From Aliarcobacter sp017996075 (lineage in GTDB: Bacteria > Campylobacterota > Campylobacteria > Campylobacterales > Arcobacteraceae), in the NCBI RefSeq assembly GCF_051062515.1, contig NZ_JAMXEK010000004.1: DNA of 64,000 nt, one strand, 5' to 3'. Shown piece by piece: positions 17,407 through 25,961 of this stretch. The position numbers and the translations under genes were made by a program. The first letter of the stretch is position 1; the number at the start of each line of letters is the position of its first letter. Under the pieces are notes generated by a model. The model saw only the letters and a list, made by a program, of their open reading frames with translations. It had not been told where the DNA came from and ran no database searches.

Positions 17407-18501
17407 TTATATTTCGTAATCCAAAGGTTTTTGTTTTTTATCATCATCTTCCCACTCAAATAAGAAACACATAGGAAGTTTATCTTTTTTATGAAGTATT
17501 TTTCCTGTTATAAAACCAGATACTCCAATAGAAATTATTGCTAAAAATGAACTAAATACAAGTGTAGAAATACCACTTAAACCTTGTCCTACAGTACATC
17601 CAATAGCCATAATTCCACCAATTCCCATCATAGAACCACCTATCATATTGTATTTTAATTTATTAAAATTCATTTTTGAAGTGCATCCAAAGCTATATTT
17701 TTTATTAAAAAATGTCGAAAAATATGCTCCAAAAATTGCACCTAAAACAATACAAACTCCAATAGATAACTCTGTTACTTCATAAGATGTGAAAAACTCT
17801 AAAGTTTTTGCACTAGGAAATACATAACTTAAAGCTTGAACTTGAATCTCTTTTTCAATACTTTCAGCTCCAATATATCCAGAGGTAAACCAAGCAAAAC
17901 CAATTAAAAATCCAATAATAACACCATCATATAAACTAAAAACTCTTTTTACTTTTTTTACAAAATATGCCAAAATTAAAACTAAAATAACTAAAACAAA
18001 ATAGATATTTAGAGTAAAGTTTGATAAATTACTTGAAATATCTATCATAAATTGATTATTTATAAAACCATTTACTAAAACAAATAAAAACCCTTTTGTA
18101 CTAGCAAATGCAAAAATTGCAATAAAAAGTAGAGTTACCAAAGCATTTGCATCACCTTGAGCAAATTTTACTATACTTCTGCTACTACAACCATCTGCTA
18201 TCATCATTCCAGCACCAAATAAAGCACCACCCAAAATAATTGCAAAGTAGTTTATATTACTTTTAAAATAACTACTAGAACTCAAATCTATATCAAAAAT
18301 AGATGCAAATATTTGAGTAGAAATAATAGCAACTATCATAGCCATAACAACACTCGCTGCTCTTTTTGTAGATTTAATTTGTATATAATCTTTTAAACTT
18401 CCACTAAAACAGAACTGTTTTTGTTGAGCAAAAAAACCAAATATAAAAGCAATTCCAAAAAATGCTATAAAAACAATTTCATAAATTTCTAAATCAAACA
18501 C
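17407..18501 (-). CDS. YeeE/YedE (TsuA-like) thiosulfate/sulfur transporter
   Basis: A 364-residue inner-membrane protein with about 9-10 hydrophobic segments. The three cysteine motifs of the TsuA family are present: GCSSRSI (C105), FGCTSK (C273) and GCTVGQGLSG (C302). In TsuA these lie along the path of thiosulfate through the membrane. Start is GTG at 18501, overlapping the stop of the upstream small gene by one base (TAGTG), so the two are translationally coupled. No TusA/SirA-like TsuB partner is adjacent. Substrate is inferred from the family: thiosulfate or a related sulfur compound. Confidence 0.8.
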   Translation of the reverse strand: MFDLEIYEIVFIAFFGIAFIFGFFAQQKQFCFSGSLKDYIQIKSTKRAASVVMAMIVAIISTQIFASIFDIDLSSSSYFKSNINYFAIILGGALFGAGMMIADGCSSRSIVKFAQGDANALVTLLFIAIFAFASTKGFLFVLVNGFINNQFMIDISSNLSNFTLNIYFVLVILVLILAYFVKKVKRVFSLYDGVIIGFLIGFAWFTSGYIGAESIEKEIQVQALSYVFPSAKTLEFFTSYEVTELSIGVCIVLGAIFGAYFSTFFNKKYSFGCTSKMNFNKLKYNMIGGSMMGIGGIMAIGCTVGQGLSGISTLVFSSFLAIISIGVSGFITGKILHKKDKLPMCFLFEWEDDDKKQKPLDYEI

Positions 18502-18761
18502 TAAACTTCCCCCTCATCATCTTCCATGTCTTCTAAATCAAGCAAAATATTTTCTGCTTCTTCTTGAGTTAATTTATTTTCATTTATAAGTTTCAAAGCT
18601 TCATCATAAAACTTTTTTACCTCTAAAAAGTAGTTTAATTCCTCTTTTATCTCTTTATCATTTTTCTTTGAAAGTAACTTTTCTAAAGCCTCTATTTCAG
18701 CTTTAAGTTCTGGTAAAACCTCTTTTTCTAAAAGTTTTTTTAACTCTTCAATTTTATTCAC
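18501..18761 (-). CDS. Small acidic helical protein coupled to the TsuA-like transporter
   Basis: I do not recognise this 86-residue protein. It is very rich in Glu, Lys and Leu, predicted as a helical hairpin or coiled coil (leucine heptads around residues 6-35 and 45-85), with an acidic end LEDMEDDEGEV. There are no cysteines, signal peptide or membrane segments. AAAAGGAT precedes the ATG and the gene is one base from its neighbour, suggesting an accessory or regulatory partner of the transporter. Confidence 0.65.
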   Translation of the reverse strand: MNKIEELKKLLEKEVLPELKAEIEALEKLLSKKNDKEIKEELNYFLEVKKFYDEALKLINENKLTQEEAENILLDLEDMEDDEGEV

Positions 18762-18930
18762 AAAAATCCTTTTTATAATATTAACCTATGATTATATAAA
18801 AAATTACTTATAATATAAGATTAAAAAGTTTTATATCTTTAAATTTCTTAAAAATATGTCACTAAAAGGCTTTTTTATTTTAGTTTAGATAGACTTTAAT
18901 CTAAAAAAATAGAAAAATTTGGAATATATT

Positions 18931-20034
18931 TTGGAAATAGAGACAAAAAAAGAGAAATTTAACGAACCACTTTATCTTGAAAGTGGAAGGCTTCTTGAAG
19001 AGTTTGAGATAGTTTATGAAACTTATGGAAGATTAAATGAAGATAAATCAAATGTTATAGTTATTTGTCATGCTCTATCTGGAAGTCATCATGCAGCTGG
19101 TCGTTATGAAAATGAGGCAAAAGCTGGTTGGTGGGATAAATTTATAGGTGATAAAAAAGCTATTGATACAGAAAAATATTTTGTAATTTGTTCAAATAAT
19201 ATTGGAAGTTCATATGGTTCTACGAGTCCTTTAAGTATAAATCCATCTACAAAAAAAGAGTATAGATTAAAATTTCCTGTTTTAACAATTTCAGATATTG
19301 TAAATGCACAAATGAGACTTTATAAAAAATTGGGAATTAAAAATGCAGTTGCGGTTATTGGAGGAAGTATGGGTGGAATGCAAGCTCTTTGTTATGCAAT
19401 TGAGCATCCAACTTTTGCAAAACATTATATTCCAATGGCAACAACAGCATATACAAGACCTTGGGCAATAGCTTTAAATAAAATAGCTATTGAAGCAATA
19501 AGACATGATCCAAATTTTCAAAATGGAAACTATGAAAAAGATGATTTAAAAGCAAGAGGATTAGTTGGACTTGCAGTTGGAAGAATGGCTGGATTAATTG
19601 CATATTTAAGTCCAAATCTATTCATAAACAAATTTGGAAGAGATTATGTTGAAACAGATGGATTATATGAGCTATTTGGAAGATTTGAGATAGAGAAATA
19701 TTTAGAACACAACTCATATAGTTTTCCAAAATTTTTTGATCCACTATCATATTTATATATTTGTAAAACAATAAACATTTTTGATGCTGGAAGAAATAAA
19801 GATAAATTAGAGGATTCATTTTTAAAAATAGAGGGAAAACTTCATTTAATTGCTTTTAAAGATGATATGCTATTTTTCCCAAATGAGATGGAAGAGATTA
19901 GAGATATTATGATAAAAATAGGTAAAAAAGATCAAGTGACATTTAAATTAGTAGATAGTTCTAGTGGTCATGACTCTTTTTTAGTAGAAGTTGAAAAATT
20001 TGAAGAACATATAAAAGATATTTTAAAGGATTAA
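18931..20034 (+). CDS. metX: Homoserine O-acetyltransferase
   Basis: A 367-residue alpha/beta-hydrolase enzyme that acetylates (or succinylates) homoserine for methionine synthesis. The nucleophile elbow is GGSMGGMQ (serine near residue 146), with the NNIGSSYGSTSP motif before it and the catalytic SSGHDSFL near the C-terminus. Two TTG starts are possible. I prefer 18931, which has GGAA at 18921-18924 at good spacing and begins MEIETKKEKFNEPL like homologues; 18919 would add four residues and has no ribosome site. xseB follows after two bases. Confidence 0.9.
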   Translation: MEIETKKEKFNEPLYLESGRLLEEFEIVYETYGRLNEDKSNVIVICHALSGSHHAAGRYENEAKAGWWDKFIGDKKAIDTEKYFVICSNNIGSSYGSTSPLSINPSTKKEYRLKFPVLTISDIVNAQMRLYKKLGIKNAVAVIGGSMGGMQALCYAIEHPTFAKHYIPMATTAYTRPWAIALNKIAIEAIRHDPNFQNGNYEKDDLKARGLVGLAVGRMAGLIAYLSPNLFINKFGRDYVETDGLYELFGRFEIEKYLEHNSYSFPKFFDPLSYLYICKTINIFDAGRNKDKLEDSFLKIEGKLHLIAFKDDMLFFPNEMEEIRDIMIKIGKKDQVTFKLVDSSSGHDSFLVEVEKFEEHIKDILKD

Positions 20035-20036
20035 AA

Positions 20037-20243
20037 ATGGAAGATATTAAAAAACAAGAAGATATTAATTTTGAAGATAAAATTACAAAAGCAAAAGAGC
20101 TTTTAGAAAAACTTTCAAATCCACAAATTACAATAAATGAGTCATTAAAGTTATATAACGATGGTTTAAAAGAGTTAGAGCTAGCTCAAAAGTTATTAGA
20201 AGAAGCAAAATTAGTTTTTGTTACTCAAAGCAATAACTCTTGA
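20037..20243 (+). CDS. xseB: Exodeoxyribonuclease VII small subunit
   Basis: A 68-residue helical protein with the XseB pattern: a KITKAKELLEKL helix, then SLKLYNDGLKELELAQKLL. It binds the large subunit XseA (not in the window) to make the single-strand-specific nuclease. It is two bases after metX, with AAAGGAT in the metX end as ribosome site. Confidence 0.85.
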   Translation: MEDIKKQEDINFEDKITKAKELLEKLSNPQITINESLKLYNDGLKELELAQKLLEEAKLVFVTQSNNS

Positions 20244-20333
20244 TAAAACTTTATATGATAGTGCTTTTATAACAAAACATTAAGTACTTTTTGGGTAAAC
20301 TTGCCAAATTTTTAAATCAGTGAAAGGAAAGTT

Positions 20334-23300
20334 ATGCCAAAAAGAGAAGATATAAAAAACATTTTGTTGATTGGTTCAGGACCGATTGTTATAGGACAGG
20401 CGTGTGAGTTCGATTATTCTGGTACTCAAGCAACAAAAACTTTGAAAGAGCTAGGATATAGAGTTGTCCTTGTTAACTCAAACCCAGCAACTATCATGAC
20501 AGATCCAGAATTTGCTGATAAAACTTATATAGAACCAATTACAGAAGAGGTTGTTTTAAATATAATTAAAAAAGAGAATATAGATGCTATTTTGCCTACA
20601 ATGGGTGGACAAACTGCACTAAATATAGCGACTTCAATGTATTCAAAAGGACTTTTAGAAGGAATTACTTTTTTAGGAGTTCATCCAGAAGCTATTAAAA
20701 AAGGTGAAGATAGACATCTTTTTACTGAAAGTATGAAAAAAATTGGATTAGATTTACCAAGAAGTGAAAATGCTTATACTCTTGAAGAGGCTATGAAGCT
20801 TGCAAAAGATATAGGATTCCCTGTTATTAGCCGAGCTTCATTTACTCTTGCAGGTGCTGGAAGTGGTGTTGCTTATAATATGGAAGAGTTTAAAGCACTA
20901 GCTCAAGCAGGACTTGATGCTTCACCAATCAATGAAATTGAGATTTTAGAGTCTGTTTTAGGTTGGAAAGAGTACGAGATGGAGATAATCAGAGATACAA
21001 ATGATAATTGTATTGTTGTTTGTTCTATTGAAAATCTTGATCCTATGGGAGTTCACACAGGAGATAGTATTACTATTGCACCAGCACTTACACTTACAGA
21101 TAAAGAGTATGCAGTTATGAGAGAAGCTTCTTTTGCAATTTTAAGAGAAGTGGGAGTAAATAGTGGTGGTTCAAATGTACAATTTGCTATGTGCCCAAAT
21201 ACAGGAAGAATGATTGTAATTGAGATGAATCCTAGAGTTTCTAGAAGTTCTGCACTTGCATCTAAAGCTACTGGTTACCCAATCGCAAAAGTATCAACAC
21301 TTTTAGCAGTTGGATTTACACTTGATGAGATTACAAATGATATGACAGGAACATTAGCAAGTTTTGAGCCTGCAGTTGATTATATCGTTGCAAAAGTTCC
21401 TAGATTTACATTTGAAAAATTCCCAAAAGCAAACTCGACTTTAACAACTTCTATGAAAAGTGTTGGTGAAGTTATGTCAATTGGAAGAAATTTTAATGAG
21501 ACTATTCAAAAAGCTTATTGCTCTTTAGAGACTGGTCTTAGTGGATTTGATAGCATCACAACAGATTTAGAATTAATAAAAAAAGAGATTAGAAGACCAA
21601 ATGATAAGAGACTTCAATATCTAATGGATGGTATGAGACAAGGTTTAACAAATGAAGATATCTTTGAGTTATCAAAAATAGACCCTTGGTTCTTAGCTAA
21701 GTTTAGAGAGATGTACGAAATGGAACTTTCTATGACCCCTGCAATTTTAAAAGATGAAGCACTTTTAAGAAAAGTAAAATCAAATGGGTTTAGTGATAAA
21801 TTTATTGCAAATGTTATTGGAAAAAATGAAGAGGATGTATATACAGCCCGAAAAGCTTTAGATATAGATTTTGAATACAATGAAGTTGATACTTGTGCAG
21901 GAGAGTTTAAAGCTTTAAATCAATACTTATATTCAACTACAAATGTTTCAAAACTTCCAAAAATAGAAATGCCTAAATCAACTCAGAAAAAAGTTATGAT
22001 TATTGGTGGCGGACCAAATAGAATTGGTCAAGGAATTGAGTTTGACTACTGTTGTGTGCATGCAAGTTTTGCATTAACTGAAATGGGTGTTAAAACAATT
22101 ATGTATAACTGCAACCCTGAAACTGTAAGTACAGATTATGATACTTCAGATGTTTTATACTTTGAGCCAATCGATTTTGAACATGTTAGAAGTGTAGTTG
22201 AAAAAGAGCAACCAGATGGTGTAATAGTTCATTTTGGTGGACAAACTCCATTAAAACTTGCACAAGTTTTAACAAAAGCTGGAGCAAAAATTATTGGAAC
22301 AACAGCAGATGTAATTGATTTAGCTGAAGATAGAAAAAAATTCTCTACATTTGTTGAAAAAATAGGTCTTTTACAACCAGAAAATGGAACAGCAGTAAAA
22401 ATAGATGAAGCTATACAAATAGCTGAAAAAATAGGTTATCCAGTATTAGTAAGACCTTCTTTTGTTCTTGGTGGAAGAGGTATGAAAATTGTTTACTCTA
22501 CTGAAGAGTTAAAACAGTATATGGATGAGGCAGTTTCAGTTTCAAATGATGCACCTGTTTTAATTGATAAATTCTTAGATAGAGCTATTGAGCTTGATGT
22601 TGATTGTATTTGTGATGGAAAAGAGGTTTATATTGGTGGAATTATGCAACATATTGAAGAAGCTGGTATTCACTCAGGTGATAGTGCTTGTTCACTTCCT
22701 CCAATCTCTATAAGTGATGATTTAATTAAACAATTAGAATCAAAAACTAAAGAGATGGCTTTAGGTCTTGGAGTTGTTGGTTTGATGAATACTCAATATG
22801 CAATTCATAAAGGACAAATATATTTAATTGAAGTAAATCCAAGAGCATCTAGAACTGTTCCATTTGTATCTAAAGCAACAGGAATGCCACTTGCAAAAGT
22901 TGCAACTAGAGTTATGTGGGGAGAAACTTTAAGAGATGCTCTTAAAGTTTATGATAGAGATATTGTATATGAAGAAAATGGTGTTTTAAAACCAAGATTA
23001 AAAGATCACGTAGCTGTTAAAGAGTCAGTTTTCCCATTTAACAAACTAGTAGGTGCAGATTTACTTTTAAGTCCTGAAATGAAAAGTACAGGTGAAGTTA
23101 TGGGAATTGCTTCAAATTTTGCGATGGCATTTGCAAAATCACAAAATGCAGCTAAAAACTCTCTTCCAAAAAGTGGAAAAGTGTTTATCTCTTTATGTGA
23201 TTTGGATAAAGAGTTTGCTTCAACTATTGCAAAAAGCTTAGTTGATAGTGGCTTTACTATATGTGCTACTGGAGGAACTGAAAAAATTATATCTGAAGCT

Positions 23301-23576
23301 GGAATTGCTTGTGAGAAAGTTTTAAAAGTTAGTGAAGGAAGACCAAATATCACAGATTTATTGACAAATGGTGATATTGTAATGGCAATAAATACAAGTG
23401 GAGAGCAAGAAGCTTCAAAAGATGACGGAAAAGAGATAAGAAGAGCAGTTTTAAGAATGAGTGTTCCTTATTTCACAACTGTTGCTGCAGCGTTTGCGGC
23501 TACAGATGCAATCAAAGAGATGAAAACTTCAGATGTTTCAACTCCAAAATCAATTCAAGAGTATTTAAACTACTAA
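20334..23576 (+). CDS. carB: Carbamoyl-phosphate synthase large subunit
   Basis: A 1080-residue enzyme made of two homologous ATP-grasp halves. The first opens with LLIGSGPIVIGQACEFDYSG, the second (about residue 550) with MIIGGGPNRIGQGIEFDYCC; each has the metal-binding EVNPR/EMNPR motif (VIEMNPRVSRSS and LIEVNPRASRTV). The C-terminal MGS-like regulatory domain is present (ATGGTEKII). It makes carbamoyl phosphate for arginine and pyrimidine synthesis. GAAAGGAAAG precedes the ATG. Full length. Confidence 0.97.
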   Translation: MPKREDIKNILLIGSGPIVIGQACEFDYSGTQATKTLKELGYRVVLVNSNPATIMTDPEFADKTYIEPITEEVVLNIIKKENIDAILPTMGGQTALNIATSMYSKGLLEGITFLGVHPEAIKKGEDRHLFTESMKKIGLDLPRSENAYTLEEAMKLAKDIGFPVISRASFTLAGAGSGVAYNMEEFKALAQAGLDASPINEIEILESVLGWKEYEMEIIRDTNDNCIVVCSIENLDPMGVHTGDSITIAPALTLTDKEYAVMREASFAILREVGVNSGGSNVQFAMCPNTGRMIVIEMNPRVSRSSALASKATGYPIAKVSTLLAVGFTLDEITNDMTGTLASFEPAVDYIVAKVPRFTFEKFPKANSTLTTSMKSVGEVMSIGRNFNETIQKAYCSLETGLSGFDSITTDLELIKKEIRRPNDKRLQYLMDGMRQGLTNEDIFELSKIDPWFLAKFREMYEMELSMTPAILKDEALLRKVKSNGFSDKFIANVIGKNEEDVYTARKALDIDFEYNEVDTCAGEFKALNQYLYSTTNVSKLPKIEMPKSTQKKVMIIGGGPNRIGQGIEFDYCCVHASFALTEMGVKTIMYNCNPETVSTDYDTSDVLYFEPIDFEHVRSVVEKEQPDGVIVHFGGQTPLKLAQVLTKAGAKIIGTTADVIDLAEDRKKFSTFVEKIGLLQPENGTAVKIDEAIQIAEKIGYPVLVRPSFVLGGRGMKIVYSTEELKQYMDEAVSVSNDAPVLIDKFLDRAIELDVDCICDGKEVYIGGIMQHIEEAGIHSGDSACSLPPISISDDLIKQLESKTKEMALGLGVVGLMNTQYAIHKGQIYLIEVNPRASRTVPFVSKATGMPLAKVATRVMWGETLRDALKVYDRDIVYEENGVLKPRLKDHVAVKESVFPFNKLVGADLLLSPEMKSTGEVMGIASNFAMAFAKSQNAAKNSLPKSGKVFISLCDLDKEFASTIAKSLVDSGFTICATGGTEKIISEAGIACEKVLKVSEGRPNITDLLTNGDIVMAINTSGEQEASKDDGKEIRRAVLRMSVPYFTTVAAAFAATDAIKEMKTSDVSTPKSIQEYLNY

Positions 23577-23578
23577 AA

Positions 23579-24022
23579 ATGAATCCAGATTTAGTATATT
23601 TGGTACAAACAGATACAACTGTTGGTTTCTCATCATTTGATGATGAGAAACTATCAAATATAAAACAAAGACCTTCAAATCAAAAAATCCTTAAAACTTT
23701 GGATAGTTTTGTAACTTTAAAAGAGTTTGCAAGAGTTCCAAAAAAGTTTAGAAAAATAGTGCGAAATAGTTCTAAAACTACATTTATATATCCAAATTTA
23801 AACTCTTTTAGGGTTGTTAGTTTCGAATCTTCTTTTTATGATTTTATAAAAAAATTTAGAGTTTTATCTTCAACTTCTGCAAATAAGACAAAAAAAAGTT
23901 TTGAGTATGATTTTGCTTTTGAAAAATGTGATGTAGAAGTTATATCAAAGTTAGGATTTTTTGAAACTTCCTCTTCAAAAATTTATAAATTAGGTAAAAA
24001 TAGGTTAAAAAAAATAAGATAG
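23579..24022 (+). CDS. Short Sua5/YciO/YrdC-family protein
   Basis: A 147-residue protein two bases after carB. It retains the family landmarks YLVQTDTTVGF (cf. PTDTVYGL), KQRPSNQKIL (cf. KGRP) and LSSTSANKT (cf. PSANxSG), but is about 50 residues shorter than TsaC/YrdC and its middle is poorly conserved. The full-length family makes threonylcarbamoyl-AMP for t6A tRNA modification; whether this form can do so is doubtful. Placement after carB is a pattern I associate with Campylobacterota. A hairpin overlaps its stop codon. Confidence 0.75.
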   Translation: MNPDLVYLVQTDTTVGFSSFDDEKLSNIKQRPSNQKILKTLDSFVTLKEFARVPKKFRKIVRNSSKTTFIYPNLNSFRVVSFESSFYDFIKKFRVLSSTSANKTKKSFEYDFAFEKCDVEVISKLGFFETSSSKIYKLGKNRLKKIR

Positions 24023-24037
24023 GCATTGTCTTATTTT
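24011..24037 (+). terminator. Terminator-like hairpin after carB-yrdC
   Basis: AAAATAAGA (24011-24019) pairs with TCTTATTTT (24029-24037), a 9-bp stem whose 5' arm lies in the last codons of the YrdC-like gene. The 3' arm supplies the T-rich end. Confidence 0.55.
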
Positions 24038-24062
24038 AAGCAAAATAAAACGCAAACTAAAC

Positions 24063-24068
24063 TATAAT
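24063..24068 (+). promoter_or_regulatory. -10 box of the tRNA gene
   Basis: TATAAT lies 16 bases before the first nucleotide of the tRNA, which allows a leader of about 10 bases. Confidence 0.5.
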
Positions 24069-24084
24069 CAAAATTCTTTTTTAA

Positions 24085-24160
24085 GACCCTGTCGTCTAGT
24101 GGCCAAGGACCTTAGGATTTCCTCCTAATGACGCATGTTCGAATCATGCTGGGGTCGCCA
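24085..24160 (+). tRNA. tRNA, positional anticodon UUC (Glu-like) with atypical anticodon loop
   Basis: A complete 76-nt cloverleaf with encoded CCA. Acceptor GACCCTG (24085-24091) pairs with TGGGGTC (24150-24156); D-arm GTCT-AGTGGCCAA-GGAC; anticodon stem TTAGG/CCTAA; T-arm GCATG-TTCGAAT-CATGC. The D-arm (CGTCTAGTGGCC) strongly resembles bacterial tRNA-Glu. The seven-base anticodon loop at 24117-24123 is ATTTCCT, so bases 34-36 are UUC, but base 37 is C where tRNA-Glu normally has A, base 26 is C, and A32 could pair with U38. Isotype is therefore less certain than the gene itself. Confidence 0.85.
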
Positions 24161-24199
24161 CTTATAATTTATTACAATTTAAATTTTCTACTTTTACCT

Positions 24200-24239
24200 T
24201 AAATAAAATTTTATATAAATTAGTTTTCAATTTTATTTA
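24200..24239. repeat. Inverted repeat between tRNA and hipA
   Basis: TAAATAAAATT (24200-24210) and AATTTTATTTA (24229-24239) form a perfect 11-bp A/T stem with an 18-base loop. It could end the tRNA transcript. The rest of the 24161-24396 spacer is A/T-rich and, apart from the hipA promoter signals, holds nothing else I can identify. Confidence 0.4.
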
Positions 24240-24304
24240 GTAAATTCTATATTGAATATGCACAAAAAAGTATTTAAGATTTAACAGATACTATATTTGT
24301 GTAG

Positions 24305-24384
24305 TATAATGCAATTAAATATAAATGTACTCTAATAATGTATATTATCATAAAAATATGATAGAATATACATTCTAAATGTAT
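24305..24384 (+). promoter_or_regulatory. hipA promoter with nested inverted repeats (candidate HipB operators)
   Basis: TATAAT at 24305-24310 is a good -10 box. Downstream are AATGTATATTATCATA (24337-24352) and its near-complement TATGATAGAATATACATT (24357-24374), then ATACATT-CTA-AATGTAT (24368-24384), which ends next to the ribosome site AAAAGG (24385-24390). The repeated unit AATGTAT fits autoregulation by the HTH antitoxin of the same operon, the rule for hip loci. Binding is inferred. Confidence 0.5.
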
Positions 24385-24396
24385 AAAAGGATTTCA

Positions 24397-25677
24397 ATGA
24401 TTACTATAAAAGCTTGGAAAAAAGATATAGCACAGTTAGTAGAGTATAAAGGTGTAATAAAGTTTAAATATTTAGATTCAAACAATCTTGATTTCTCACC
24501 AATTAAAATGCCTATAAAAAATAGACAAGTGTATAATTTTTCCCATATTGATTTTCAATATGGACTCCCAGGCTTGATAAGTGATTGTTTACCTGGAAGT
24601 TATGGTATGAATTATTTAGATCGTTTTATGTTTCAATATCTAAAAAGAAAACCCACTATTTTTGAAAGATTACAATTTTTAGGAATTCATACTTTAGGTG
24701 CTTTAGAATTTCATCCTTCTTTAGAAGCAGAAGAGTATAAAGAAGTTTTAAATATATCAAAAGTTTATGAAGAGTCTAAAAAAATTTTAAATCAAGAAAA
24801 TGAAAAAGAAAATAACTCTATACTTACTCTTAAAACACTTATTGCAGTTTCAAACTCTGCTGGTGGAGGTGCTAGATCAAAAGCAATTGTTGGATTTAAT
24901 CCTAAAGATAAGACAATAAGTTTAACTAGAAAACAAGGAGATTTTCCAAAAGATTACTATCCTGTTATTATAAAATATGATGAGCAAGATATATCAATGT
25001 ATCCAACTTTGTCAAATAAATACAAAGATGCTTCTATTGCTACAAAATTGGAGTATTTGTATTACTTATTTGCAAAAGAGTCTAGTGTTAATATAAGTCC
25101 TTGTGAGTTGATAGAACAAGAAGGACGAACCCATTTTTTAACTTATAGATTTGATTTGAAAGATAATGAAAGATTTCATATTCACTCTTTATCTGGCATG
25201 ATGCATTATAATCCAGCTGAAACATATAATGATTTTATTGATATGTTTAGAATATCTTTAAAGCTTAATTTATCACAAAAAGATAAAGAAGAGGTTGTAA
25301 AAGTAATCTTATTTAATGCAATTTTTGGAAACAAAGATGATCATTCAAAAAACTTTTCGTTTTTAATGAATAGCAAAGGGAAATGGAGTTTTGCACCTGC
25401 TTATGATTTGACATATACAAGCAATGGATACCATCAAATGCTGCTTGGAAATAAAGTTTTAAATAGAGCTTTATTTGAAGATTTAAAAAATGCTTTTGAA
25501 CCATACAATATTAAAGAGTCATTTTTAAAAGAAAATATAGAAAAAATGATAGATATAAAGCATAAAAAATTAGTTCAAGAATTTATAAATTATGATATAC
25601 CTAAAAATTTAGCAAATCATATTTTAAATGAAACAAAAATAGTAGATGAAAACTTTAGTAAGGAAATAAAAAAGTGA
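24397..25677 (+). CDS. HipA-family serine/threonine kinase toxin
   Basis: A 426-residue HipA-like kinase. Visible motifs are a Gly-rich loop SAGGGARSKAI (cf. GGARPKA), the catalytic segment NAIFGNKDDHSKNFSFL (about residues 307-323) and the metal-binding APAYDLT. Known HipA kinases phosphorylate aminoacyl-tRNA synthetases (for example GltX), halting translation. I start at ATG 24397 because AAAAGG is six bases upstream; the ATG at 24379 lies inside the operator repeat. The HTH partner follows with a 4-base overlap, the reverse of the usual B-then-A order. Confidence 0.88.
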   Translation: MITIKAWKKDIAQLVEYKGVIKFKYLDSNNLDFSPIKMPIKNRQVYNFSHIDFQYGLPGLISDCLPGSYGMNYLDRFMFQYLKRKPTIFERLQFLGIHTLGALEFHPSLEAEEYKEVLNISKVYEESKKILNQENEKENNSILTLKTLIAVSNSAGGGARSKAIVGFNPKDKTISLTRKQGDFPKDYYPVIIKYDEQDISMYPTLSNKYKDASIATKLEYLYYLFAKESSVNISPCELIEQEGRTHFLTYRFDLKDNERFHIHSLSGMMHYNPAETYNDFIDMFRISLKLNLSQKDKEEVVKVILFNAIFGNKDDHSKNFSFLMNSKGKWSFAPAYDLTYTSNGYHQMLLGNKVLNRALFEDLKNAFEPYNIKESFLKENIEKMIDIKHKKLVQEFINYDIPKNLANHILNETKIVDENFSKEIKK

Positions 25678-25961
25678 GAGATATAGATTTTAGTTTATCA
25701 ACAACTCAAGAGATAATCAAAGAGTTCGCTTCTAGAGCAAAAAGAAAAAGAAAACAAAATATAGAAACATACGGTACTCAAAAAGAGTTTGCACAACATA
25801 TAGGAATGAGTTTCAGAAGTTATCAAGAGTTTGAGATTAGCGGGAAAATAAGTTTAGAAAAATTTATTGATGTTTTAAGAGGGCTTGATTGTATTGAAGA
25901 TATTCAAGATATTTTAAAAATCAAGGATGAAGAATTATTTAAATTTAAATATAGATATTAA
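25674..25961 (+). CDS. HipB-like HTH antitoxin
   Basis: A 95-residue DNA-binding protein with an XRE-type helix-turn-helix (about residues 38-62, TQKEFAQHIGMSFRSYQEFE). It starts at GTG 25674, overlapping the toxin stop by four bases, with AAGG upstream. As HipB it would neutralise the kinase and repress the operon through the repeats at 24337-24384. Basic N-terminal segment AKRKRKQN may contact DNA. Confidence 0.8.
   Translation: MRDIDFSLSTTQEIIKEFASRAKRKRKQNIETYGTQKEFAQHIGMSFRSYQEFEISGKISLEKFIDVLRGLDCIEDIQDILKIKDEELFKFKYRY

Noticed and set aside
18884..18905. Hairpin TTTAGAT/ATCTAAA ahead of metX as a riboswitch or attenuator
   Set aside because: Only a 7-bp A/T stem with no SAM-riboswitch features or T-run.
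24138..24160. tRNA 3' end as integration site of the accessory block
   Set aside because: No second copy of the tRNA tail (CATGCTGGGGTCGCCA) was seen between the hip genes and the polysaccharide cluster, so attachment at the tRNA is not supported within the window.
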